From contig JBMNFI010000001.1 of assembly GCA_050949225.1 (NCBI GenBank), positions 434,001 through 498,000 on the forward strand: a stretch of DNA of 64,000 nt, read 5' to 3'. A program made the position numbers and the translations under genes. Shown piece after piece: positions 17,713 through 26,943 of the stretch (position 1 is the first letter of the stretch; the number at the start of each line of letters is the position of its first letter). The notes beneath the pieces are model-generated. The model was not told the origin of the DNA. It did not search any database and saw only the letters and a list, made by a program, of their open reading frames with translations. This stretch comes from JBMNFI01 sp050949225 (lineage in GTDB: Bacteria > Bacillota > Dehalobacteriia > UBA4068).

Positions 17713-19497
17713 TTATTTAAACCAGAATAAATAACTGACCAGCGGATTGGTTTTAAGTGAAAGCACCGTATCTCTCACCGTGGCCGGATAATCGGTAATA
17801 ATATTATCAACTCGAAAACTGACCAGCTTTCGGATATCAGCTTCCGAATTCACTGTCCAGGCATGGACTTCCTTACCAATGGCATGCGCAGAATTAATCA
17901 TATTCCTGGTAACAAAGGTCGCCTCCACACAAAAGATATCGGCTTCCTCCAAAGTCTGCAAATCCCCGGCCGCAAAATGCATGAGATAAGCTGTTTTAAT
18001 ATCAGGATTAATTTCTTTGACCTGCTGCAGCGTGGGGTAATCCAAAGAAGAAATCAAGCAATGATTAATAAAATTATTATCCTCGATAATTTTTATGACT
18101 ATGGGAATAAAATCCTTTTCATGACCGGTTTTTTTAATCTCAATATTAAGCATTAATTTACCTTGAGAATGCTTAATAGCCTCATCCAAAGTAGGAATGG
18201 TTGTGCCGGCAAATTTTTTTGAAAACCAGCTGCCGGCATCAAATGTTTGCACCTCATCATAATCAACTTCCCAAACATTTTTATTTACGCCAGCGGTACG
18301 TGAAAAGCTTTTATCATGCAAAAGAATAATCGCCCCATCTTTTGTCTGTTGAATATCTATTTCCGCATAATCTGCCTGAGCCTCTATTGCTGCATCTAAA
18401 GCGGGCAAAGTATTTTCCGGCGCCAAAACAGTCGACCCACGGTGACCGGTAATCAGAGTTTGCGTAGCAATATTAATATTATCATAAAGATTATCATCAA
18501 TCACGGACTTAAAAGTTAAGCCGCCCGAAATAATCATCAAACCAATAACTGTTACAAAAACCAGCTTTTTCATCTTGGAAAGAGGGGGCTTTTTGCGTAC
18601 AGTAATTTTTAATTTATAGGATTTATCCTCACAATATTTATAATATAAGCCGGCAATCAGTGAAAAAGCCAGCGGTACTGATAAAGAAATCACAATCATG
18701 TAAATCAGCAATAAAAAACCACCGGCCGCTGAAATCAGCATACCGGATTGACTGACTGCTGAAATCAATTTAATGATAGAAATAATCACAAAACTGACCC
18801 CTGAACTGATGGCGATCACAGCCAGATTATAAAGTATACCGTAACCCATGGTTAAAAAATTGCGCCCTTTGACTAAACGTCTAGCCTGGTAACGAGCCTC
18901 CTTAGCGGTACAATCGCGCAATACGAAAAACTGAGTACTGAAAACCCATTTGATAGCCATAAAGCATAAATACGTGTAACCAATAAAATAAAGAACAAAA
19001 AGCCAAGGCCGCAGCTGGATAAACTGCATCATAAAATCGGGCCAGGAAAGGTTAACAAACAGGCTGGAAATAGCGGTCAAGCCGCAAAAGGGAATCACTG
19101 CAAACATATAGACAATCAACAAATAATTCTTCGGATACAAAACCTGTTTTAGTTTGGTAAACGCCTTTTTGACCGCCGGAATTACACCGATGGAATAACC
19201 GACATAGCTGGCCTCAAAAATAATTACAAAAGTAAATATTTCCAATAAAACGTATAAAGCAAGCAAAATAGCCAGCACCAAAATCAAGGGGATGGTAAAA
19301 GGAGATAACAAAAACTCCAAAAAATTACCCGGGGCAATATAGGTAATGCCGGCCAGGTGTAAGGTAAGATTAAAAAGACCCCCTATCGCCGGAATAATCA
19401 GCAGGATGCCCAATAATTTATAAATAAGCTCAAAGATTAATAAAGTCCAGAGATTATTTTTTAATAAAATATAATTTATAAATAGCAATCTTTTCAT
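17713..19497 (-). CDS. glycerophosphodiester phosphodiesterase with membrane domain
   Basis: The first 330 residues form a six-to-eight-helix membrane domain (GPDPase_memb type). The C-terminal 250 residues are a GDPD catalytic barrel. The catalytic histidines are in LITGHRGSTVLAPENT (His352-Arg353) and LLHDKSFSR (His394), with metal ligands in YAEIDIQQ (Glu379, Asp381). It hydrolyses glycerophosphodiesters, or possibly lipoteichoic-acid or lipid head groups, at the membrane. A final hydrophobic helix near 312-326 places the catalytic domain outside. It is separated by 47 bp from the cls gene upstream on the same strand, suggesting a joint role in phospholipid or teichoic-acid turnover, perhaps in sporulation given the neighbours. 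Confidence 0.87.
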   Translation of the reverse strand: MKRLLFINYILLKNNLWTLLIFELIYKLLGILLIIPAIGGLFNLTLHLAGITYIAPGNFLEFLLSPFTIPLILVLAILLALYVLLEIFTFVIIFEASYVGYSIGVIPAVKKAFTKLKQVLYPKNYLLIVYMFAVIPFCGLTAISSLFVNLSWPDFMMQFIQLRPWLFVLYFIGYTYLCFMAIKWVFSTQFFVLRDCTAKEARYQARRLVKGRNFLTMGYGILYNLAVIAISSGVSFVIISIIKLISAVSQSGMLISAAGGFLLLIYMIVISLSVPLAFSLIAGLYYKYCEDKSYKLKITVRKKPPLSKMKKLVFVTVIGLMIISGGLTFKSVIDDNLYDNINIATQTLITGHRGSTVLAPENTLPALDAAIEAQADYAEIDIQQTKDGAIILLHDKSFSRTAGVNKNVWEVDYDEVQTFDAGSWFSKKFAGTTIPTLDEAIKHSQGKLMLNIEIKKTGHEKDFIPIVIKIIEDNNFINHCLISSLDYPTLQQVKEINPDIKTAYLMHFAAGDLQTLEEADIFCVEATFVTRNMINSAHAIGKEVHAWTVNSEADIRKLVSFRVDNIITDYPATVRDTVLSLKTNPLVSYLFWFK

Positions 19498-19544
19498 ACT
19501 TAGTTATTATATCACATCATCAATATCATAGCTACTAAAGAAAA

Positions 19545-21104
19545 TTACATCAAAGGGCTAAAAATACGTAATATTTTCCCCAATAAACGTGAAAAAGGAT
19601 TGCTCCTTTTGTAATCATCCATGGTCACAGGTTGACTTTTGGCCATGATTTCTTTTATATCAGTGATAACCTCCTTGACTGCCGGAACTTTATGAAGATA
19701 AGCGGCACATTCAAAATGTAGATATAAACTGCGAAAATCTAAATTAATAGAACCTACTACTGCTTTTTGATCATCGGAAACAAAGGTTTTGGCATGAATA
19801 AAACCGGGAGTATACTCATAAATTTTTACCCCCGCTTCCAAAAGAACCGGGTAGAAGGATTGAGTCACCCAAAAAAGCCACTTTTTATCCGGAATGTGCG
19901 GTACCACCAATCTGACATCAATACCACTTTTAGCAGCTGTTGACATTGCCAAGATCAGCTCATTACCGATAACCAAATAAGGCGTCGTCATGTAAACATA
20001 CTTTTGAGCTTTGTAAATAATATCCAGATAAACGCTCTCTCCCACCGGATTATGATCCATCGGATTATCACCATAAACCAGCACCTGCCCGGGGTCGGCA
20101 AATTTTTCTGTGGGACTATCCAAGTAGCGGCGATAATCCTCTTTCTCATCTCCTGCAATACTCCACATACGTAAAAACAGCAAAGTAAAATTAGCCACGG
20201 CGGAGCCCGAAATCATCACCGCATTATCCTTCCAATGCCCAAAACGCTTGACACGATTAATATATTCATCAGCTAAATTTATGCCGCCGGTAAAGGCCGT
20301 TTTCCCATCAATAATCGTAATTTTACGATGATCACGATTATTATATTGCGTTGATAAAAAAGGTCTCACTTTATTAAAAACCCTCGCTTTAATACCTTTT
20401 TCTCTCAGCTGTTTATCATAATCATGGGGTAAAAAGGTGCAGCCCAAGCCATCAAAAATTAATCTAACCTCAACTCCCTCTTGCACCTTTTTTTCAAGAA
20501 TTTCTAAAAGAGAGGACCACATGTATCCTTGATCGATTAGAAAATATTCCATAAAAATAAATTTTTGCGCCTGCGCCAATTGATCTTTTAAGTGAGCAAA
20601 AAAATCCTCACCCACAGGTAAATATTTAACCTCATTGTTTTGCTGAATGGTAAATCCACCGCTATTAGAAAGATACCGGGCCAAACGCGCCAAATCCGGC
20701 TCCTCCTTTTGTAAATGCTCCAGCATTTCTTGATTCATCGGTAAAAAATCCTTGGTCTCTTCTAAAACCCGACACACTCTTTTATAAAGTTTTCTGGCAC
20801 CAACATTGGTTTGCACAAAAATATAAAAAAACGCGCCAAAAACAGGTACTAATAACAAGATCAGCATCCAGGTCATCCGAAAAGAAGGATTGACATTACG
20901 ATTGAACATATAAACCACTAAAACAGCACTGGCAGCATAAAAAATATAGGTAACAGGCGTCCAAAAAATATTGCCGCCGACATGAATAAAAATCTGCCAA
21001 AAAATAAACATCTGAAAAGCCAACAAGACAATTACAACAGCGGTGCGGCTGAATAAAAAATTTTTGCTGACTTGTTTTATTTTTTGATTATCAATCTTGG
21101 ACAA
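19545..21104 (-). CDS. cls: cardiolipin synthase
   Basis: Cls joins two phosphatidylglycerols into cardiolipin and glycerol at the membrane. The 519-aa protein has two N-terminal transmembrane helices (about 20-41 and 50-67) plus a third hydrophobic stretch at 76-98. Two PLD HKD motifs follow: His259-x-Lys261-x4-Asp266 (HRKITIID) and His437-x-Lys439-x4-Asp444 (HAKTFVSD). The residues after each motif (GGINLADEY, GSINLDFRS) are also standard. Confidence 0.92.
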   Translation of the reverse strand: MSKIDNQKIKQVSKNFLFSRTAVVIVLLAFQMFIFWQIFIHVGGNIFWTPVTYIFYAASAVLVVYMFNRNVNPSFRMTWMLILLLVPVFGAFFYIFVQTNVGARKLYKRVCRVLEETKDFLPMNQEMLEHLQKEEPDLARLARYLSNSGGFTIQQNNEVKYLPVGEDFFAHLKDQLAQAQKFIFMEYFLIDQGYMWSSLLEILEKKVQEGVEVRLIFDGLGCTFLPHDYDKQLREKGIKARVFNKVRPFLSTQYNNRDHRKITIIDGKTAFTGGINLADEYINRVKRFGHWKDNAVMISGSAVANFTLLFLRMWSIAGDEKEDYRRYLDSPTEKFADPGQVLVYGDNPMDHNPVGESVYLDIIYKAQKYVYMTTPYLVIGNELILAMSTAAKSGIDVRLVVPHIPDKKWLFWVTQSFYPVLLEAGVKIYEYTPGFIHAKTFVSDDQKAVVGSINLDFRSLYLHFECAAYLHKVPAVKEVITDIKEIMAKSQPVTMDDYKRSNPFSRLLGKILRIFSPLM

Positions 21105-21238
21105 GGTTTTCTCTCCTCTCGTTTGTTTTATTATGCCTTTTTTATCATATACAAATCATTATATTATAAATACCCTCTCTTTAACAACAGCTTTACATAA
21201 AAGTACCTGATTTACTGCCGAGAAGATTTTTACAAACA

Positions 21239-21267
21239 AAAAAGGATGGACTTAAGCCATCCTTTTT
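21239..21267 (-). terminator. terminator of spoIVA
   Basis: Arms AAAAAGGATGG/CCATCCTTTTT around a 7-nt loop, 22 bp beyond the spoIVA stop, with T-rich sequence on the minus strand. Confidence 0.8.
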
Positions 21268-21288
21268 AACCCTCATAATATTAACTCC

Positions 21289-22779
21289 TTAAATAATAAT
21301 ACAGATTAGTCCGCCACCACCTTCATTAATAATCCGCTGCAAAGTCTCTTGCAGCTTGATCTGAGCATTTTCTGGCATCCGATATACCTTGCCCTGAATA
21401 CCCTCTTGCACCAGCTCATTCAAGGATTTACCGAAAATATTGGTGGCCCAAATTTTCTGCGGATCATCCTCAAATTCATTCATAATATAAGCAACCAACT
21501 CTTCACATTGACTTTCTGTACCGATTAAAGGCGTAATCTCGGTGGAGATATTAGCTCTGATAACATGAAAGCTGGGCGCCGAAGCTTTCAGCTTGACACC
21601 AAAACGCCCGCCCTGCTTAATCAATTCAGGCTCCTCCAAATACATTTCATTAATGCGAGGGGTAATCACGCCATAGCCTTTACCTTTAGCCTGTTCTATG
21701 GCCACCGAAACCTTATTCCATTCACGATGAGCGGAACTGAAATCACGCATCAAGCGCAATAAAATATTATCACCGCTGATCTCCTGTCCGGCATACTCTC
21801 CCAAAATCTGATAGAAAAGACTATGTGCGATCTCTACTTTAATATTGACAGTACCACTGCCAAGCGCTAATTCCTCCAACACCACCTCTTGAGCCGACTG
21901 CTCTGCGGATAAAATCTCCAGCATGCGATCAACATCGCGTACACGATATACTTCCTGAACAGCTTTTTGAACATTATTTTGAAAATTATGGCGCAACCAA
22001 TGACTCTCTTCCAATTCCTCCACCCAACAAGGCATATTAATATTAAGTTCGGTGATCGGAAATTCGTATAAGGCCTCACGCATCACTGTCAAAAGGCTGT
22101 CATAATCCATGGTAGCGACATTAACAGCAATCGCCTGCACCCCATATTTTTCAGTCAGCTCAGCTGCTTTAAGCTGCGTACTTTCAGCCTGAGGATCCAA
22201 ACAATTCAAAACGATTACGTAAGGTTTTCCCAGTTCTTTTAGCTCAGCCATCACCCTTTCTTCAGCCGGTAAATAATTTTCTGCCGGAATATCAGTGATG
22301 CTGCCATCTGAAAGCACCACTAAACCAATAGTGGAATGTTCAGAAATTACCTTTCTGGTACCAATCTCCGCCGCCTCTGCAAAAGGCATCTCCTCCTCCG
22401 ACCAAGGCGTATAAATCATCCGTGGTCCATCATCTTCCTCAAAGCCTAAAGCCCCTTCAACAGTATAACCAACGCAATCCACCAAACGAACCCGCATGTC
22501 AAGCCCCTCAGCTATGTTAATTTCAACAGCCTGTGCAGGTATGAATTTAGGTTCACAGGTCATAACAGTGCGTCCGGCACCACTTTGCGGCAGTTCATCA
22601 TTAGCCCTTTCTCGTTCATTTAAATCCAAGATATTAGGAAGGACCAATAATTCCATAAAACGCTTGATGAAGGTCGATTTCCCCGTCCGCACGGGCCCCA
22701 CAACGCCAAGATAAATATCCCCTCCGGTGCGTTCAGCAATATCCTTGAGAACATCAAATTTGTTCGTGAAATTTTCCAC
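21289..22779 (-). CDS. spoIVA: stage IV sporulation protein A, spore-coat ATPase
   Basis: SpoIVA polymerises on the forespore outer membrane and forms the coat basement layer. The 496-aa size and sequence fit the family throughout (IAERTGGDIYLGVVGPVRTG). The Walker A box GPVRTGKST is at residues 28-36, the switch region is RLVDCVGYTVEGALG, and the C-terminus ends with GGGGLICIII. The start is GTG 22779 with GGGAGGG 6-7 nt upstream. It is a mother-cell gene normally driven by sigma-E; I could not place a convincing sigma-E promoter because the gpsA terminator occupies the gap. Confidence 0.95.
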   Translation of the reverse strand: MENFTNKFDVLKDIAERTGGDIYLGVVGPVRTGKSTFIKRFMELLVLPNILDLNERERANDELPQSGAGRTVMTCEPKFIPAQAVEINIAEGLDMRVRLVDCVGYTVEGALGFEEDDGPRMIYTPWSEEEMPFAEAAEIGTRKVISEHSTIGLVVLSDGSITDIPAENYLPAEERVMAELKELGKPYVIVLNCLDPQAESTQLKAAELTEKYGVQAIAVNVATMDYDSLLTVMREALYEFPITELNINMPCWVEELEESHWLRHNFQNNVQKAVQEVYRVRDVDRMLEILSAEQSAQEVVLEELALGSGTVNIKVEIAHSLFYQILGEYAGQEISGDNILLRLMRDFSSAHREWNKVSVAIEQAKGKGYGVITPRINEMYLEEPELIKQGGRFGVKLKASAPSFHVIRANISTEITPLIGTESQCEELVAYIMNEFEDDPQKIWATNIFGKSLNELVQEGIQGKVYRMPENAQIKLQETLQRIINEGGGGLICIII

Positions 22780-22824
22780 AGTTTTCCCTCCCTTATATGA
22801 TCATTTTTTCTCTTCCGACAATAA

Positions 22825-22854
22825 AAAAAGCATGGAATAACTTCCATACTTTTT
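22825..22854 (-). terminator. terminator of gpsA transcript
   Basis: Arms AAAAAGCATGGAA/TTCCATACTTTTT (one mismatch) with a 4-nt loop and a seven-T run on the minus strand. It separates gpsA from spoIVA. Confidence 0.75.
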
Positions 22855-22892
22855 ATGTCCTTAGGTGACTGATTATGATTGATTTGTAAAAT

Positions 22893-23885
22893 TTATTTAA
22901 TATATTCCCAAGATTTACTGCGCGTCATTAAGTTAAACATCGCCTCTTTGGGCGCACGATTATCATAAAGCATCGCATGTATCTCCTGAGTAATCGGCAT
23001 TCTAATCTGGTGTTTAGCCGCTAACTTATAAGCGTTTTCTGTGGCATAAACACCTTCTACCACCATGCCCATTTCTTCTAAAACCTGCGGCCAGGGAATG
23101 CCTTCACCTATTCTGATACCTGCTCTAAAGTTACGACTGTGCCGACTGCCGGCGGTCACAACCAAATCCCCCAAACCGGCCAAACCAAAAAAGGTCTCAC
23201 GCTGTGCACCCAAAGCTTCACCAAGACGGGTTATTTCTACTAATCCCCTGGTTACCAAAGCTGCTTTTGCATTATCGCCCAGCCCTAAACCTTCGATAAC
23301 ACCGGCCCCTAAAGCAATAATGTTTTTTAAAGAACCCCCTATCTCTACCCCGATTATATCACTGTTAGTATAAACACGGAACATCTCATTCATAAAAACA
23401 TCTTGCACCTGCGGTAATAAATCGGCATCATCACCGGCACAAACAATCGTTGTGGGCAATCCTCTGCCAACCTCCTCGGCATGAGTCGGTCCGGAAAGAG
23501 CGCAGATCCGATTATCCGGAAAAACCCTGCCAATCACCTGCGAAAGTCTTTCTTGAGTATCCGGGGAAAAGCCTTTAGCACAGCTCACCAAAACAGTCTC
23601 CGGAGAAATCAATCCTCGTACCTGCTCTGCCACTTGTCCGGTGACTGATGAAGGAACCACAAACAGCACCATTTCAGCTTCCTTAAGACCGGTAAAGTCA
23701 GCAGAAACCTGCAGCTCTTGCGGTAAAGGGACTCCGGGAAGAAAGGCTTTATTTTCGTGATCTTTCATCATTTTCTCTGCCTGCAAGGCGTCCCAATTCC
23801 ACATGCTTACCTGATGTCCGTTATTATGTAAAACTAAGGCTAGTGCCGTTCCCCAACTGCCGGCCCCCAATATTTTGATACGCAT
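22893..23885 (-). CDS. gpsA: glycerol-3-phosphate dehydrogenase [NAD(P)+]
   Basis: GpsA reduces dihydroxyacetone phosphate to sn-glycerol-3-phosphate for phospholipid synthesis. The 330-aa product has the Rossmann motif GAGSWGTALA at 7-16, the signature GPTHAEEVGRGLPTTIV, and the catalytic lysine region IGGSLKNIIALGAGVIEGLG. It follows plsY (33 bp) and der in one likely transcript, so precursor and first acyltransferase are made together. The der-plsY-gpsA-spoIVA order matches many clostridia. Confidence 0.95.
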   Translation of the reverse strand: MRIKILGAGSWGTALALVLHNNGHQVSMWNWDALQAEKMMKDHENKAFLPGVPLPQELQVSADFTGLKEAEMVLFVVPSSVTGQVAEQVRGLISPETVLVSCAKGFSPDTQERLSQVIGRVFPDNRICALSGPTHAEEVGRGLPTTIVCAGDDADLLPQVQDVFMNEMFRVYTNSDIIGVEIGGSLKNIIALGAGVIEGLGLGDNAKAALVTRGLVEITRLGEALGAQRETFFGLAGLGDLVVTAGSRHSRNFRAGIRIGEGIPWPQVLEEMGMVVEGVYATENAYKLAAKHQIRMPITQEIHAMLYDNRAPKEAMFNLMTRSKSWEYIK

Positions 23886-23917
23886 AAAACCCCTCCATTA
23901 TCCACTTTTTATTGTGA

Positions 23918-24526
23918 CTATACTTCTTTTTTACCAACCTTAGGCTCCGTACCGCTGGCTACTCTTTGTAAATTTTTGCGATGAAGCACAAATACAACTA
24001 CCGCAATGGCATAAATCACTATTTTATATGCCGGCGAAAGATCAGCAAAAATACCATAAATAGAAATGCCAACCGCCGCAATACAGGTGCTCAGAGAAAC
24101 AATTCGTGTCACCGCCAGACCACACAACCAAGTAACAACAGCCACCAAACCGGCCCAAGGCATCAGAGCAAAAAGTACTCCGGCACTGGTTGAAACACCT
24201 TTACCACCCTTAAATTTGAGCCAAAGCGAAAAATCATGTCCCAAAATCGCACACAAACCAATAACCAAGCCCATCAGCTCTCCGCCATATTTATATGCCA
24301 AAAGAGCGGGCACAAATCCCTTTAAAAAATCTAGAGGAAAAACTATTATCGCACCTTTTAACCCTAATAAACGCACAACATTGGTGGTACCAATATTACC
24401 GCTGCCGATTTTTCTGATATCGATGTTTTTCAAGACCTTGCAAACTATGTATCCGATTGGAATAGAACCTAAAAAATATGTGCCTATGCAAGCCATCACC
24501 CATATTAAAATTTCCTGCAAACCCAT
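23918..24526 (-). CDS. plsY: acyl-phosphate:glycerol-3-phosphate acyltransferase
   Basis: PlsY transfers an acyl group from acyl phosphate to glycerol-3-phosphate, the first committed step of phosphatidic acid synthesis, in the membrane. The 202-aa protein has about five transmembrane helices. The conserved loops are YFLGSIPIGYIV, GSGNIGTTNVVRLLG, the KGF motif FLKGFVPALLAY and GHDFSLWLKFKGGKGVSTSAG. An in-frame GTG directly precedes ATG 24526. The next gene downstream, gpsA, makes its substrate. Confidence 0.94.
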   Translation of the reverse strand: MGLQEILIWVMACIGTYFLGSIPIGYIVCKVLKNIDIRKIGSGNIGTTNVVRLLGLKGAIIVFPLDFLKGFVPALLAYKYGGELMGLVIGLCAILGHDFSLWLKFKGGKGVSTSAGVLFALMPWAGLVAVVTWLCGLAVTRIVSLSTCIAAVGISIYGIFADLSPAYKIVIYAIAVVVFVLHRKNLQRVASGTEPKVGKKEV

Positions 24527-24555
24527 CACCTCATGCCACTAACATTCTTTTGTCA

Positions 24556-25878
24556 CTAATCCTCTTGATCCCGCTGCCGCCAAAAAATTTTTACAGGTGT
24601 GCCGGTAAAACCAAAACTTTCTCTCAGCTTATTTTCTATGTAACGGCGATAAGAAAAATGAACCTCCTCCGGATCATTAACAAAAATCACCATCTGAGGC
24701 GGCTTCACCCCAATTTGAGTCATATATAACAGCCTGATGCGCCGACCTTTATCAGTCGGCGGTGGGTTCAGATCCACTGCCTCACGCAACACCTCATTTA
24801 AAATAGAAGTAGCAATCCGACGGCCATGCTGCTCTGCTGCGAGCTCAACCAGGGGTAAAATTCTATCCATTCTTTGCCCGTTTTTTGCCGAAACATAAAC
24901 GGTCAAGGCATAAGAAACAAAAGCTAATTCCTCCCGCAGCATTTTTTCGAATTTATCCATGGATTTACCGTCTTTATTAGGTAAATCCCATTTATTAACC
25001 ACGATCAGTAAGCCTTTGCCCGCTTCATCCACATAACCGGCCAGCCGCTTATCCTGCTCTGTCAGGCCGTCCAGGGCATCAATTACCAATAAAACTATAT
25101 CGGCACGCTCAATAGCCTTCAGTCCGCGAGCTACACTATAATATTCAGCAGGCTGATTGATCTTACTTTTTTTACGCATTCCGGCAGTATCAATAATTAA
25201 ATATTTCTGTCCCTCATGCTCTAAAACAGTATCAATCGCATCACGTGTGGTACCGGAAACATCGGAAACGATCACTCTTTCTTGCCCTAAAAGCCGATTA
25301 ACCAGCGATGATTTACCTACATTAGGGCGCCCAATGAGGGCTATCTTAAGGTATTCTTTATCTTCTCCTTCACCAAGATCGGGCGGAAAAAACTTCACCA
25401 CCTCATCCAGCAAATCACCGGTATTCATACCATGAGAAGCAGAAATCGCCAGCGGTTCACCAAGCCCTAAATTATAAAACTCATAAAGCGGTGATAAATC
25501 TTGAAAATTTTCGAATTTATTAACCGCTAAAACTATCGGCTTACCACTTTTTTGCAGCATTTTTGCCACTTCCTGATCATCGGCGGTAATACCCGTATTT
25601 TTATCAACTACTAAAATAATCACATGGGCCTCTTCAATAGCTAAAGCGGCTTGTTCTTTGATTTTTCCCTGAAATACATCGCCATCTTTTTGAAATTGAA
25701 TCCCACCTGTGTCAATAACCGTAAAATCACGCCCCGACCAAAAGGCGTCACGATACAAACGATCACGGGTCACCCCCGCAACATCATCAACAATCGCATG
25801 ACGACTGCCGGTCAAACGGTTAAATAAGGTCGACTTACCGACATTGGCACGTCCAACTATGGCAACTAAAGGTTTCAT
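24556..25878 (-). CDS. der: ribosome-associated GTPase Der (EngA)
   Basis: Der is an essential tandem-GTPase for 50S ribosome maturation. The two G domains are clear: GRANVGKST at 8-16 with DTGG and NKFE, and GRPNVGKSS near 185 with DTAGMRKKSKI and NKWD. A C-terminal KH-like domain follows (NPPPTDKGRRIRLLYMTQIG). The length of 440 aa is standard. It is the first gene of der-plsY-gpsA. Confidence 0.96.
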   Translation of the reverse strand: MKPLVAIVGRANVGKSTLFNRLTGSRHAIVDDVAGVTRDRLYRDAFWSGRDFTVIDTGGIQFQKDGDVFQGKIKEQAALAIEEAHVIILVVDKNTGITADDQEVAKMLQKSGKPIVLAVNKFENFQDLSPLYEFYNLGLGEPLAISASHGMNTGDLLDEVVKFFPPDLGEGEDKEYLKIALIGRPNVGKSSLVNRLLGQERVIVSDVSGTTRDAIDTVLEHEGQKYLIIDTAGMRKKSKINQPAEYYSVARGLKAIERADIVLLVIDALDGLTEQDKRLAGYVDEAGKGLLIVVNKWDLPNKDGKSMDKFEKMLREELAFVSYALTVYVSAKNGQRMDRILPLVELAAEQHGRRIATSILNEVLREAVDLNPPPTDKGRRIRLLYMTQIGVKPPQMVIFVNDPEEVHFSYRRYIENKLRESFGFTGTPVKIFWRQRDQED

Positions 25879-26126
25879 ATTATCTCCTCTTACTAGATAT
25901 AAAATTCTCCTGATTTCAGTTAAGAAGAGGAGAAATTATTGCTTAAAACGAACTGAGCGTAACGCTTATCTGAAAATGAAACTCCTAAAAAAAGTCATTT
26001 TTAAGGCAATCTATACAAGCCTTCCTTGTATTTTAACATAAGCGACCACAAAATTAAAGACAGCGCCGACTTTTCCTTACAGTTTTTTTACTGCACTATT
26101 ACTGCACTATCTATGATTAGTTTTCT

Positions 26127-26750
26127 TTAATCAAGGTCAATAGCCTTTTTTGCTATTCTTCTGGCCAAAAAAACTTCCTGTAATAAAATAAAAACAAAAA
26201 CTAATAAAGAGGCCACCAGCCACATATTCAAATACACAAAACCACCAACTTCAATAGCATTCAAAGAAGTAAAGCCAATGATTGAAACGGCTTCAACTGC
26301 CCATAGTCCTAAAATTAAAGAGACAAAGGCTCCCTTAAGGCTATCAGTAACCACAAAGGCCACCGCCGCCACTATTAAGGGCAACAGGTCCAACCAAAAA
26401 GGCAGCAGCTTTTCTATTTCCCAAAACATCCCGGAAGTAGTGGCAAAAACGACAAAAAATATGCCCATCATGGCTAAAAATGTTCGCGCCAGTTCCAGTA
26501 AATTAAGCTTACTGATTAAATATATACCTAAAATACAGGCAACGAGTCCACCGCCGTTGAGATAAGCGCCGCTATTACCCAAAGGAATCACTATATAAGA
26601 GGCAAAAAGTACCGCTAATACCCAGATTAAAAAGGGCAAGCGACTCAGGGATATTTCTTCTAAAAAATGAGACCTTTTTTTCACAAATACCGTCACCGAT
26701 AGAATGAGCAAAAACAATAAACCCCAGGGAAAACTTACTACACCATACAT
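26127..26750 (-). CDS. polytopic membrane protein of unknown function
   Basis: ATG 26750 is chosen: GGAGG is 8 nt upstream, whereas the longer frame to 26768 begins at TTG inside the SD region. The 207-aa product has about seven hydrophobic segments. The loop SYIVIPLGNSGAYLNGGG is the most distinctive element, resembling DUF1614-type proteins found near der in clostridia, but I am not sure of this. The topology suggests a transporter-like or regulatory integral membrane protein. It is flanked by der and ispH-rpsA, with a 194-bp gap before ispH. Confidence 0.6.
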   Translation of the reverse strand: MYGVVSFPWGLLFLLILSVTVFVKKRSHFLEEISLSRLPFLIWVLAVLFASYIVIPLGNSGAYLNGGGLVACILGIYLISKLNLLELARTFLAMMGIFFVVFATTSGMFWEIEKLLPFWLDLLPLIVAAVAFVVTDSLKGAFVSLILGLWAVEAVSIIGFTSLNAIEVGGFVYLNMWLVASLLVFVFILLQEVFLARRIAKKAIDLD

Positions 26751-26943
26751 AATATTTTCCTCCGACAATTTTTCTTGTTGTTATTTTGCTCTTTTTTAAA
26801 AATTCTATACGATAATAAAAACAGTCCCTCTCTTGTGGTTTTTTGATCAAAAAAAGCCATTTTTAAATACTTTAAAAAAATCGGCCGCAAGAAGTCTCTC
26901 TCGTGACGGATTTTTAAAATTGATTAATTAATTTTTACTATTT

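Noticed and set aside
22855..22892. Sigma-E promoter for spoIVA upstream of the gpsA terminator
   Set aside because: A TCATAAT with CATAAAAAG fits loosely, but transcripts from it would run straight into the terminator at 22825-22854.
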